Assembly: GCA_000310025.1 (NCBI GenBank)
Contig: FN649733.1
Coordinates: 3,402,690 to 3,437,200 of the forward strand
Direction: 5' to 3'
DNA length: 34,511 bases
Source: Ectocarpus siliculosus
Lineage: Eukaryota; Sar; Phaeophyceae; Ectocarpales; Ectocarpaceae
A model generated the notes under the pieces. It worked only from the letters and a program-made list of their open reading frames with translations. It ran no database searches and was not told where the DNA came from. A program made the translations under genes and the position numbers. Shown here piece by piece: positions 1-26,743 of the stretch; the first letter of the stretch is position 1, and the number at the start of each line of letters is the position of its first letter.

Positions 1-634
1 TCCCACCGCTGCCTGCCGCTGCTGCCGCTGCCGCCGCCGCCCTCGGCCCCGTGTCTGCTCCGGTAGGCGAAGCAGCGGCAGAAGAAACGGGGGCCGCCGC
101 GGCAGCGGCTTGTTCCGCCGGGGTGCCGCTGCTGCCACCACCCGTCGGAGGAGGCGGCGGCGGCGCCCCGGCGACTGCTTTGCGCGCGCGTCTGTTCCTG
201 CTGCTGGTGTCCGTTGTTGTCTCCGTCTTCTTCCTCTCGGCCCCGTTTCCTGGCCGCCGACAGCGATGGCTCCGCCGCCGCCGCCGCCGCCGCCGCGGCC
301 GCCGCGGCCGGCACCCCCGCCTCCATCCCCACCCCGGTCTCCCTAGCAGGCGGCTGTCCCTCACCAGCGCCACCTCTAACGGCGTCAGCGGCCCCACCGC
401 TACCAGCGGACGGCGGCGGCGGCGGCGGCGGTAGCGGCGACACCCGCCCACCCCCGCGGGAGGCCGATCCGGGGGACGCTGCCGCCGAAGTGCTATCCCC
501 TCCCCCATCAGAGACGTCTACGTCGCTGCTGGCGCTATTGTCGCCGCCGCCGCCGCCGCTGCTGCCGCCGCCGCCGTCATTGCCCATGGGGCTCTTGAGC
601 TTCCTCTTCTTCGCAGGGACCGCCAGCTTGTCTT
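1..634 (-). CDS. Partial exon of an unidentified protein with an NLS-like motif
   Basis: No family is recognised. On the minus strand, from about 634 to the window edge, one frame is open with no stop. It begins with a basic motif PAKKRKLKSP, typical of a monopartite nuclear localisation signal. Runs of Gly, Ser, Pro and Ala follow, then a second basic/acidic stretch, ARKRGREEE. An in-frame TGA at 636-638 and a pyrimidine-rich stretch (TTTTTTGTTGCTCTAG) further upstream indicate that the exon opens at an intron acceptor near 627-634 rather than at a start codon. An ATG at about 587 is an alternative start. Below about 180 a second minus frame gives a more natural Ala/Pro/Gly/Thr composition than the first, so a frame change, missed junction or indel there is possible. 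GC content is very high, so the absence of stops is weak evidence. A nuclear regulatory protein is a guess only. Confidence 0.42.
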
Positions 635-1545
635 CTCAGGGTGCTAGCCGCACTACCCTTTGAGGGGGCAGTGGACTAGAGCAACAAAAAATGATTAGGG
701 TGCTCAAGCACCTCGTCCTTCCCGCCAGGAAGGGAACGTTACCCACCCGCTTGCTTCCTGACGTTGGGGGTGACGCAACAGGGAGGGTGGGTGTGGTCAT
801 TGGCATGATACCCCTGCTAAAAAGTGGGGTTTTGGACAGCATTTCACGCCAAGAGTAGTAATCTGTTGGATGGATGACGGTCAAACTAAAAGTGGATGTC
901 TCCCTGCGCGAAGCGCCAACGCAAATAACAGGGCTCCCTCATCCAAGACATGATGTTCACCCGCGCGCAACGTGTGTCGTCGTAGCTTCAAGCCACCGCC
1001 GTACAGACCGCCACGTGTGAACCAGGTCGCTCGCACAACCGAACAGACGTGAAATGTAACGCTTGCTATCTTTCGATGTTTTATTGCATGCTGAAGGTTA
1101 AATCACAGTTACAAAAGCGGTTTACTTTATTTTTCGTCCCATCTACGCATATGCTGAGATATATTTGAAAAAACAGCCGGGGTCACACGGGAGGAATTCT
1201 CCGTTTTTCCTCCTGCAGTGCTTGTCTTCTGTTGTTTTCCTCGACAAGGGTTCAGGAGCAGTCCCGTCCCTCTCTATTGCGTGTTTTCTGCCTGTAGTCA
1301 CGACCACGCGCTGATCAACGGCCCTCAGTGTCCGTCATTCCGTAGAAATTCGGACCCGCAACCTAGACTAGACTGCAATAGAGCCACAAGGGGTTTCGAG
1401 GCTACACATGCACCAACGGCACCACCTCAGCCGCTGCTGTTTGCGTGACCAAGTCGTTCTTCTGGCACTGGAAAAACGCGGGAGGTACAGCAGCACAGAA
1501 GTAGATAACAGCCCCCGGGGGGGGGCGCGGAGGAACTACACCATT

Positions 1546-1579
1546 GCTGGTGCTGGTGCTGGTGCTGGTGCTGGTGCTG
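1546..1579. repeat. GCTGGT hexanucleotide microsatellite
   Basis: Between five and six perfect copies of GCTGGT. They produce artificial alternating-residue open frames (Gly-Ala or His-Gln) on both strands; no gene is supported here. Confidence 0.9.
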
Positions 1580-3310
1580 TGCGTCGCGAACGGAATATGA
1601 TGCACGAATGCTGCTTCTGTAACGCGAACGGTATATCGAGAGTGCCTCGCTCGCCGCATTCACCGGCGAGAGTCCCTCCCGTGCTGCCGTGCTGCAGCAA
1701 TAGTGCTAACCTTCAAGGGGGACAGACTGCTGTCAGCAACTTAGCACCGCCGGCGGCACAGGAATCAACCCCCGCTACTGCAGCTGCATACCAAGAGGGC
1801 CGCAGGGAAAAGAGGGGAGTGCGCCACCCATCAGCTAAGCTTGGGGCGGCGGGGTGGCTTACGCCTATTTACCCATCGCCATCCAGACCCGCACATGACG
1901 CCCATTGTACCCATCGCCACCAGGCCCAGGGCACCGGGCAGTCGGGATCGACCCAGACAAGCCCGGATGAAAGCGATTCTTCCCTGTCTCTTACGCATAC
2001 TTGTCGGAGACAACGAGTCCCAACACCTGGGCGGCCCACACCCGCGTTTGCTTTGTGTGTCTTGGGGAGGCTGCTGCACAGAGCCTAAAAAAAAGTCCCC
2101 CATGGATGGTAGTGACACGCCCGTTTTTTCACTCAGCAGTTACCTGATGCGTCCCGCCCGCACCATAACCTACAATAATCTAGTAGGTGTTCGTGTTCAA
2201 GCAGCTTTGTGTCGCGGCGAACAAAGACGAGCCCAGAGCGAGGTATATGAAGAAAACCAACGACCCTTTGAAAGACAGAGAAAAACCAACCGTCGAGGAG
2301 AAGAGAGGGTGACTTCGGAAGCAGCAAGAACGAAGCGAGCAGCCGTGATTCACCCGCAAAATCTGTGGGGCGAAGGCGCGCACAGATCGAGCCCTGCCTC
2401 CGAGCACAGGCAAATCGCTAGTAAGGGATTTGGCACGTTCACACAAGTTCACAGGCAGGGAGGGTTGGGTCTCCGCATTGAATCAAACGCAAGCAGCAAG
2501 CTGCCCGTGGGCAAAAAAAAACGGACATCTGCTGTAGGAAGCAGAAGTAAAGGGCGAGCGAGCTGAATCTGACAGTACCGTGCAGTTTTCGATGCGCAAA
2601 AAAAAGCTTCCGAGAGCGGAGCCTGAGGAGAGGGCACAGCTGGCGAGAACGAGGCTCGCCAGCACTGCACGCCAGTGCCGTTGGTGAGCGGGCACCGGGC
2701 GCGCTCCCCCAGAGACAAGAGAGGGAGTGTCTTGAAGTGTCTTTTGCCCTATCGGCACGTCTATTGGCGGCTTCGATTTCAGCGGCCGCGAGGTTGTTTC
2801 GTTGTGGGGTAAAAAAGTCACAAAATAGACTCGAGAGAGAAGAGGTGGGGATCGAAAAGGTTCACCTGTTCGCGCTCAAGGCGTTTTCCTTTCGTTCTTC
2901 CGAGCTCTGAGATCCAGACACCGTTCGACTGTTCCCTGCTGCCTGCTGCCTGCCTCCCCGGCTCTCTCTCCACGGTCGCGTGACAGTCCCTCGAGGGATC
3001 GGGACGGCCTGACAGTCCAGCACACACAACCAACAAGCGGGTTAACGGCAAGGAAGGGCGGGGATGACGGCTCTCGTGTCCCCGGTTTTTCCCTGTCGCA
3101 AAAAAAAAAACGGGCGGACAGCAGCAGCATCACGAGGTTTGCGGGGTGCACATGGGGACTTCAAGGGTCCAACGCCTCTGTATGCAACCTTGAGCTCCTT
3201 ACTGTTGTGAAGAGTACGTGGGAAAGCTGCATTGCTGCTGCTTTGTGGTTCTTCGATCCATCCGTGATTTGGTAGAATTTGGATCTTATCGACATGATCT
3301 TCGTGTCACG

Positions 3311-3402
3311 TATCGTCCGCTGATTGGCTGAGATTGACTATCGTCGGCTGAATGGCTGAATCCACGACTGCTTATGGCATCGACACGGCTAAATGACTGA
3401 TG
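3311..3402. repeat. Degenerate tandem repeat of about 30 bases, three units
   Basis: Two adjacent units share TATCGTC-GCTGA-TGGCTGA (3311-3338 and 3339-3368). A third, poorer unit, ATCGACACGGCTAAATGACTGA, follows at about 3379-3402. The copies differ by scattered substitutions, so the repeat is old. Confidence 0.55.
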
Positions 3403-4857
3403 CGCGTTGTCATCGAGCCATCGTTTCTCGGGACGTCAACCTTTCTTTGCACCGTTCGTTTTTGGGGTTCTATCACAACAACACCAAACAATCGACGATG
3501 AAAGACAGGCCTGCTACTGTATGCATGGATATATATTACGTCAGGCAGGAGACTCTAGTATCTACAACACATGCAGCCTACTTGTCAATATCTACGCCGC
3601 AGGTACATGAGGGATAAAACTCTGCAACCGTCGGCGAGTGGGTCGTTGTGGCGTGGATGACTGAATGAATGCATGAATGAGAGAGAGCGCAAATGGAGAG
3701 GAGTGTCAAGATACCACGGATCATCATGTGAGGAGGGATGAATCTTCTCGTCGTCCTCGACGGACGCTGTGATCCTTTGCTAAAAGGTCACTTCCACAAT
3801 ACCCCTCCTCTCTGAAGGGGGTTCTCTCTCTAGCTTGCTAACAAGAGGCAGGCTTCTACGTACTCACTCGTAGTGTAGGGGAAACCGGAATCCGACCGGC
3901 TGGCGGTGATTTACGTTTTTGTTTCCTGGTCCACACCTCCACTCACTGAAAAGACTTCAGCACATCTCTTTCGACCGTGGTTATACCTCGAACAGGTAGT
4001 CTTTCTGTGAGGATATGCATATTTTCTAAAACTGAATAATTCGACACATGGGTGGATGTGATCGCGGGTCTACACTGCCACGAAAATCAGACACGCGCAT
4101 CTTCTCCTGTCTCGGCGACGCCAATTCAATAGAGGGCATCGCCTCGTGATCATCTCTACAGAAAAGGGGGCGCAAATAAATATCGTTTTAAGATAAAGCT
4201 TGCTGATGGTCAGGGTTTTTCTCATAGAGAAGAAGGAAGGAACACAACAATATGTACATCCCAGCAAAGCATGTAACTCTGCGCTTTTCAACATAAACAA
4301 GCAGTTGAGGACAGGTTGAGACAAGCGCCTTTCTAAAGCCGCATCTAGGCTTCAGATTGTAGTCGAAGGGAGATCAGGCAAGAGAGGCGCAGTGTGGCGA
4401 GGGTGACGGGTGGGGCGTCGGTAAAAATCGATGAGAGGGTGTAACCACCGGTGCGACTCTCGCAGGAATGAGAGGCTCTTGGATGAGGCACCTCTGGTGA
4501 GATGTTTATTGTTCAAAAGGACAAGGGACAACGTGTCTATGCAATCGAGACCGCATGACCGAGCGCTTCTAGGACCAAGCGCTTTTTTTAGGAACGCTGA
4601 AAACTGTCACGGTAGCATGAACGGGCGCTAAATACTGAGATTCATTCCGTTTCACGATGGTTTGAGGAGGGCTAGGGTATACCCCAGGGTGTACCTGAAC
4701 CATTGGCGGAGCCCCTCTAGGGCTCCGTCTCAACACGTGCCTAAGGAGATCGCTCACTGTCAACACGGCCAATCTCGGAAAAGGAACTTTGACCCACCGC
4801 TAAGAAGCAACCAGTCTGTGAGTCGATGCATGTGAGGTAGATCTGGATAGATCTTAC

Positions 4858-4943
4858 CTAGACCCACCTTGCTAATCCCACCTTGATTAGACCCCCCTGG
4901 CTAGACTCACCGGGATTGTATCCCTTTTGCTAGCCCCAACTTG
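4858..4943. repeat. 14-15-base minisatellite, six degenerate units
   Basis: Six head-to-tail units of 14 or 15 bases: CTAGACCCACCTTG, CTAATCCCACCTTG, ATTAGACCCCCCTGG, CTAGACTCACCGGG, ATTGTATCCCTTTTG and CTAGCCCCAACTTG. A partial seventh follows. Outer units are more diverged than the first two. Confidence 0.75.
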
Positions 4944-6148
4944 AATCAAATGGTAAGATACCATGAAACCAACCTTACAATGGATTAAACTAGTTGAACC
5001 CCCGCCAGTACTTGTTACGCTAACACATGAGTGATAGCGTTATAAACACTGTTACAAAACTCAGTCGGGAAGTACGCGACAAGATTGGAGGCAATGAGCG
5101 AACCATCACGTGATCAAGAAAAAAAAACAGGGAGGATCGGCGAGGAGGTACACGGGTTGGTCGCATGTCAGACATAGAATGGCAACGTAGCACCCGACAT
5201 GGATGTCGGAACGTTGGGGAGGGTATGTATGCATATGCAGGAAATTAAAATTGTGAGAGAAAATCCGGCTGGCTGAACGATGTGGCTGAGGGTGGCGAGA
5301 GCCCAGCTTCCCGACGGGGGATATCATCGCCAGGTTGTCACGACCGGCTGGCTGGGTGTTGTTGCCATTTGTTAGCCCTTAGAGATATACGATTCTCCGG
5401 AATACTAGTGTACGTTGTCGATACGGCCAAGTACGACAACGAGCAAGGGGAATCATAGCGATCATACGAACACGCGCATACTGGGCATATTGGAGGCTCC
5501 AGTTGGTCAATGAACTTTCCGCTTGTCTCTTAAATCTTTTGACGCTTGATGTCTACCATAGATGATCAGGTAAGCTGCAGACTTGCTTGCAAAGTCTTTA
5601 TCGCCTTACCCACGGTGGAGTTAGGTGGAAGCGACAGCAAACCGTGAGAGACCAATGCTGTGTTCAATCATCTGAAAGCCTTTCATCCAGGAAGCAATTT
5701 TACACCCACCCGATGGCAACGAGACTCAACCAAAACAACGTTTGCACAGTTGATAGAAGGGCGAGCAAGCATTCGACATCAACATATTGGATGGTTGTGG
5801 TTGGTGTGCGTTTAGGGGTATCGGAGTCGCAATTTCCGTCATCTCGCTGCCCCTTATCCCCACATCGTCCCAATCGATTTAGCATGTTAGCCCTTCGTCG
5901 ATTGCGAGTCAAACAAGCTACCATCACGTGTAGGGGATACGTTTCAGTCGTTGAAAGCCTTCGACGCTCCGTCCGCACAAACGTGCTCCACAATTCTTTG
6001 TGTCCGTGAAAGAAGCTTACCCTCAGACGTTTCTTGCAGTCATCCAAGAAACACGCACTATAATTTAGCGCCGTCAAAAAGGCGATTATCCACCGTGTAT
6101 TACGCAGTCCTGTCACATTACGGATCAACAACCCGCGCTGCCACCACT

Positions 6149-22261
<16,113 letters not shown>

Positions 22262-22436
22262 TAAGCTCGATCGAGTGTTCCACGACGAAGAGGATGCGTA
22301 AACCCAGCAATACGTTGTCGGAAATTTCTCGACGAGACGGTTCCCACATCACCATTTTCGGCACCGCCATTCTTTGTGGTGTGGAGCAACCGATCTTTGG
22401 AAGTTGGTCCAGGGTGTGGTATCTTGTGTCATCTAC
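22262..22436 (-). repeat. Diverged dispersed repeat, copy 1 (possible transposon relic)
   Basis: This stretch aligns with 27650-27824 in the same orientation over about 175 bases, sharing CTCGACGAGACGGTTCC and TGTGGAG. Read on the minus strand, both copies give a similar peptide: this copy has WEPSRREISDNV, the other LEPSRRDLSENV. The conservative changes (E/D, I/L, D/E) suggest that the ancestral element was coding on this strand. The frame here stays open over 22149-22544. No transposase family is recognised. Confidence 0.55.
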
Positions 22437-23456
22437 GGTATACTGCTGTATGCGCACGAATCCCAACGACTGTTCGATCGTTGCAGAGGAGGAAGAGCCT
22501 CTTCTATGCTGTGTTGTTAATGATAACTCGCATTCAAAATTCAACGATCGGGTGCACTCGCCACCGCAAAAAGCATCGCAGATAGACTACTGCAAGGTAT
22601 TGAGTCCGCTACCCCGCGGCTCATTATCCCGCCCTATCTAGCACTGCATGTACCGCAAAACCTGACAAGACACGACCTGTGTGAATGCTGCCAACCTCTT
22701 CGTACAGTTTCAGCGCGGTTGGGCTCCTCCTACCCAGAACCAAGTTACGGTACCGGACGAAACACCGCCGGGTGCAACGACCGCTCCGGCAGGCTAGCCC
22801 AACGGCAACATGGTGGTACCCGACGACACAGACCGCGAGGGATGCGCGCACGATGCCTTCGTCAACGTCGGCAGTCGGACAGCGAAGAATACTTCCATCG
22901 GTGAGGCCTAAACGAGGAAATCAGAAGGTATCGACGGCCGCGAAATCCTTCCCGTGAACGTAGTCGAAAATTTTAACCATGCATGAGTTCGTCTATACTG
23001 CTGTATGGCGCTGGCGCGAAGTGTATCGTCAACGTCTGCCTCGCCTTGAACCCCGTCTGAGAGGCGCTCATCCCTCGTTTACCCGTGCTTCTCGCGTGGT
23101 GGCTCTGCAGGCGTCTCCATCGTCGCACAAGAAGACACCAGGGACCCGTCGTGTTGTCCTACTCCCCCCGCTTCTTCGTCATCAGGCACCCCGCAGAGTA
23201 TGCTGTACCTAGCGGCTCTCCGCATTTACCTTCTCAACGAACAAAGCCACCACCTAACCGCCTCGAAACGGCTGGAGTCTTCCTTGAACCTCAGCGCAGC
23301 TTCCTTGCAGACGTGCCGGCTGTGCCGAGAGACGACATCGTTCCAACTCCGGGTTGACGACCGCACGCCCCGGGGCGTGTGGGAGCCCAGGGGGGAAAAG
23401 CCCGCCAGTAACACAAACCGACGAGCACCTCCGCCCGGCGCACGTCTACGCGCTCT

Positions 23457-23666
23457 TCATGCTCGTCCGTCCGATTCAAGGTCCTCAAGAACCCAGCGGA
23501 CGGCCCCACCCTGCTCGAAGAGGTCGGCGATGGCCACCACCGGTCGTGTGCCGTCGATGAAGATATCCAAGGTATCGTGGGCAGCAGACGTTTCCAGAGC
23601 ACCCGCTTAGTCCACCATCGCGTTGAGCATGGCCTCGAATACCGCGACCGAGTAAGCCTCGTTCAT
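23457..23666 (-). pseudogene. Antisense coding relic broken by a stop codon
   Basis: The minus strand reads ATG AAC GAG at 23666, giving MNEAYSVAVFEAMLNAMVD. A TAA follows at 23609-23607, and the same frame then resumes as AGALETSAAHDTLDIFIDGT, VVAIADLFEQGG and AVRWVLEDLE before a TGA at 23459-23457. The composition on both sides of the TAA is that of a real, helix-rich protein. Further minus frames below 23457 (for example RFEAVRWWL near 23240-23260) may continue it after frame changes. I read it as a decayed gene or gene fragment of unknown family. It lies directly upstream of, and antisense to, the first FNIP-repeat exon. Confidence 0.4.
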
Positions 23667-23818
23667 GTATCATGCCTCCAGCGTGAAAAACGTATAACAC
23701 GCTATGGCTGTCAGCGGGCCGCAAAACCTCCTGCCTGAGAAAAAAATAGTGTCGCCTACATAGGTGGTGGAACTTGACGTTGCATGCATCATCTTCATGT
23801 TGCCCTTGGTTTTCGCAG

Positions 23819-24661
23819 GTATCGTGGGAGACGTCCTCTCCGGCTGAGCTATTTTTCACCCCGGACAATGCGGGGGCACTCCATTGGCTAATCGAGGTTA
23901 GGTTTGGAGAGAGCGTCAGCGTCAGCGTGGGCGGCATCGTCTGGCCGGCCAGCCTCCGACGACTAGCAATAAAACGGTCTTTCGAGATTCGCGACATGGC
24001 GTGGCCGGTTCGGCTCGAACAGCTGGCGCTTGAAGGGCGCTTCGACGAGCCGATCAACGAAGTACAGTGGCCAGAATCGCTGCAAGAACTAACCTTCGGC
24101 TACCATTTCAACCACCCGATCGATGACATCGGCCAGAAGGCGACAGGCCTTCGGGAGCTCACGCTGGGGTGGAATTTCGATCAGATCCTGGTTGGAGTAA
24201 CGTTGCCGAAGAACCTTGAGGTCCTTACCATCGCTGGGGTGTACAACCGACCCCTGGATGGGGTGAAGTTGCCGTCAGGGCTCAGGAGCCTGACTTTTGG
24301 AGGTCTCTTTGATCTCCCGCTAGTCTCCGCCCGCCTTCCAGAACGGCTCGAGAGCTTCCGACTCGGATGGGCGTTTGACCAGCCGCTGTTGGCTTCTTGG
24401 CCGCCGAACCTGAAGACCCTTGCTCTCGGTTACCGCTTCAACCAACCGGTGGAGAGCGTCAGGCTCCCGCCGAGCCTTGAAGAGTTCGAGCTCGGAGTGT
24501 TCTCTCGGCAGCCCCTGAAAGGGCTTGCGTGGCCGGCGTCACTCAAGACCCTCACGGTCGGTCGTGCGTTCGATCTCACGGGGGTTGTTTTGCCGGGGGG
24601 TGCTCGCGTTTGCCGCAGTGGGCACACGGCGTTTCAGGTGCAGCGCGGGGCGAAGAGGTAG
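23819..24661 (+). CDS. FNIP-type 22-residue repeat protein, terminal exon (gene A)
   Basis: A 280-codon exon ending in TAG. It opens at the acceptor TTTTCGCAG with GTA TCG TGG; the 5' exons were not found. The protein consists of about ten repeats of some 22 residues with the pattern W/L-P-x-x-L-x-x-L-x-x-G-x-x-F-x-x-P-I/L, for example WPESLQELTFGYHFNHPI, WPPNLKTLALGYRFNQPV and LPSGLRSLTFGGLFDLPL. FNIP repeats are short leucine-rich-like repeats known from Dictyostelium, some large DNA viruses and, by my recollection, abundant in brown algae. They are expected to stack into a solenoid that binds protein partners. The anchor Trp is replaced by Leu in about half of the units, so this copy is more diverged than gene B. 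Partner and cellular place are unknown. No signal peptide or membrane segment is visible in this exon. Confidence 0.75.
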   Translation, partial: VSWETSSPAELFFTPDNAGALHWLIEVRFGESVSVSVGGIVWPASLRRLAIKRSFEIRDMAWPVRLEQLALEGRFDEPINEVQWPESLQELTFGYHFNHPIDDIGQKATGLRELTLGWNFDQILVGVTLPKNLEVLTIAGVYNRPLDGVKLPSGLRSLTFGGLFDLPLVSARLPERLESFRLGWAFDQPLLASWPPNLKTLALGYRFNQPVESVRLPPSLEEFELGVFSRQPLKGLAWPASLKTLTVGRAFDLTGVVLPGGARVCRSGHTAFQVQRGAKR

Positions 24662-24803
24662 TTGCCCGAACCTGCTGTTTCGAAGTATGCCCCAAGGGCC
24701 TCAAATTTTGTACATATATTTGATTCTGCGTGGTGGGTTGTACGTCGTCTGGCTTCCAATGGAAGCAGAGGAAGCGCGGCTGAGCCGTCGGCGTATATTC
24801 CTT

Positions 24804-24835
24804 CGAGATACTGCTGTGCATATTAAAGTATCTCG
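24804..24835. other. Short hairpin downstream of gene A
   Basis: CGAGATACT and AGTATCTCG form a perfect 9-base stem around a 14-base loop, about 145 bases past the stop codon of gene A. It could sit in the 3' untranslated region. It is short enough to be chance. Confidence 0.35.
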
Positions 24836-25795
24836 TGCTTCTTGTGTATGCCTTTCCCACCCATGCCATGCGTGCAAACTCCCGACAATGCTGTGCTTGG
24901 ATCCATTGTTTGGCAGCAGCTGTGACGCAACGATAGTTGGCTGTGGACCGCAGAGAGAAAGCTTACTGTCGATAGAGGTGCCAATGCCAAAATAACTGAT
25001 ATGCACAGCGGCTTGTGCACTGAGTTCATTTTTTTTCGGCGTTACTTGCTACTTGCATCAAGCGAATTATGTTTATGTACAGTAGGTCTTTGATGGCCAA
25101 CGCTGCGCTCTCGCTGGTCCGGTCGACGGTTCGTTGCGGGCGTCGCTGCCTGTGTTCTTTTTACCAGCTTGGTCGTGACCCGCAGTTCATCGCGTTGTTG
25201 ATGGATTTACCGAAGCTTATTGAACGGTGGGAGTTGTTTGTCCTTTTGGTTGCTGTTGTCTCCATTCGAGCGTGATAATATGAGTTCTATTGTGGCGGGT
25301 ACATTGAATTGGTCGTCGAAGCATGCACCCGCCGGGTACTCCATTTTGGGTTGTTCGCATACGCACATGCGTACAGTAGTACGTGCACCCGATGCATTTC
25401 CTTTTCCGAGATATATTCTGGTTTGTCCCCTAACGGGAGACTTATTTTGCACCCAAACTCCGGATAGAACGATGTCAAGGTCCCGGGGGGCTACCTTTAT
25501 TGCTACAAGAGGAAATACCAGTATGGTATTGACTACAGCAGTCGAAGGGGATGGGATGAAGTCTTTTCAGTGAGTGGGGGGAAAATCTGCTGGAAACTGG
25601 GCTTACTATTGAGTCTATTTGTGAAGCCTACACTGAATATATTTAACCGCCTTACCACGCACAGAAAATTCGGCGGTCTTGCGAAATTTCTGAAATTTAA
25701 GAAAAAGAGCGAACGACGCCTGCTGATTGGATGGTGCAGACAGTTCCATCCCTGGGTGCAAGTGTAAAGCTGCCTTCCCACTTGAGCCGTCTCTT

Positions 25796-25866
25796 GTCTA
25801 TAATCCCTATCAATTGTCCCCTCGATGCGAGGGGACACGAGGGGACATTTGATAGGGATTATAGAC
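25796..25866. repeat. Fold-back inverted repeat with 29-base arms
   Basis: The left arm, 25796-25824, and right arm, 25838-25866, are reverse complements with one mismatch in 29 bases. They begin with GTCTATAATCCCTATCAA and end with TGTCCCCTCG. The 13-base centre repeats CGAGGGGACA, so a second perfect palindrome (GTCCCCTCG-ATG-CGAGGGGAC, 25816-25836) can form as an alternative. No coding sequence is inside. This resembles a fold-back or miniature inverted-repeat element, or the remains of one; no target-site duplication was identified. Confidence 0.8.
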
Positions 25867-26292
25867 AGCAACTGGCGGGAGCGTGGTAAACGGGGCACGA
25901 AAAGGAGGTTTTCAAGATATTCATCTAGAGGGAAAGCGAGACCTTCTAACTCAAGCCCTGGGTTGCTTGGTGCCTCCTGTCAACGGTGGTCGAGGTACTT
26001 CTTCCGCGCTTGCCCCTAGTAGCGCTTTCCACCCAAGGGTAAACAGACGCGGCGCAACTTCGCTGTTGAACCGGCGGCGTAATCGCCCCGCGATTCGACC
26101 TGTTCATTACCCTCATACTCCTCCACTCTACAAAACATCCATACTAGACTAGAGTCGTTCCTGTGTACCCTGGCACCCCCCTGGTCGAGTAGTGCAAAGG
26201 AGGAGACAGTCATGCCAATCTTCGCGAGGTAAAGCAGGTGAAGAAGATGGGGACAAAAAGTGTCCCCAAAAGGCGATCCAGCCCTAAAGGGG

Positions 26293-26743
26293 TTAAGCAG
26301 TGATGCCAGCTGGTCCTACAAGGACACATGATTTTGCCCATTCTGGGAAGATACGTATCATGTTCTGGGCTTTTCCACAGTATATGCAGAATAATGTTGA
26401 GCCCCCGTCCACCACCATCTTCAAGCACAGGTCATCGCACAAGATGCAGTGTAGGAGCGCCCCACCCACCCACCCCGACGGCCAGCCTACGCCTTTCACC
26501 CTGAGTTGGCTTCTTTGATGAGATACGCCCACAAATAATTTTTTCAGAAATTTCGTTGTTGAAGGCGTTTGAGAACCAGTTCGATTTCGCGAACCCCCCT
26601 GTGGCGTCACGAGTTGCACCACACATCACACTATAAAGGGTCTCTGCTTCTCCGAGGGGGTATACAAGGAACAAGACCACCTTTGTGCTCCTGGGTTTCG
26701 TGCCGTCACGCTTCACATGAGGCACTGGCGTTGCTTGTAGCAT
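26293..26743 (-). pseudogene. Coding-like relic with two CxxC pairs
   Basis: Two overlapping minus-strand frames look protein-like in turn. The first (26743 down to about 26510) reads KVVLFLVYPLGEAETL, then GGFAKSNWFSNAFNNEISEK. The second (about 26500 down to 26293) contains CILCDDLC and, some 15 residues later, CIYCGKAQ, a spacing that could bind zinc. One frame change near 26500 would join them. Many transposases end in such Cys pairs, but no family motif is recognised, so a mobile-element origin is only a suggestion. Chance cannot be excluded. Confidence 0.25.

Larger units (their letters stand above)
635..6148. other. Intergenic stretch with no supported gene
   Basis: About 5.5 kb between the left-edge exon and the stop codon of the kinase gene. 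Open frames on both strands are short or of shapeless composition, including a 241-codon plus frame at 1841-2566. None shows a recognisable domain or paired splice sites. The stretch holds a GCTGGT microsatellite (1546-1579), a degenerate repeat of about 30 bases (3311-3402) and a 14-base minisatellite (4858-4943). It must also contain the 3' untranslated region and terminator of the kinase gene, and perhaps upstream exons of the left-edge gene; neither could be placed. Confidence 0.5.

Noticed and set aside
51-663. Three overlapping plus-strand open frames rich in Ala, Pro, Arg and Gly
   Set aside because: They are the complement of the GC-rich minus-strand exon; their composition is shapeless poly-Arg, poly-Pro and poly-Ala, and they lack the ordered motifs seen on the minus strand.
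1841-2566. A 241-codon plus-strand open frame
   Set aside because: No domain, no biased composition expected of a gene here, no splice partners, and several competing frames of similar length on both strands.
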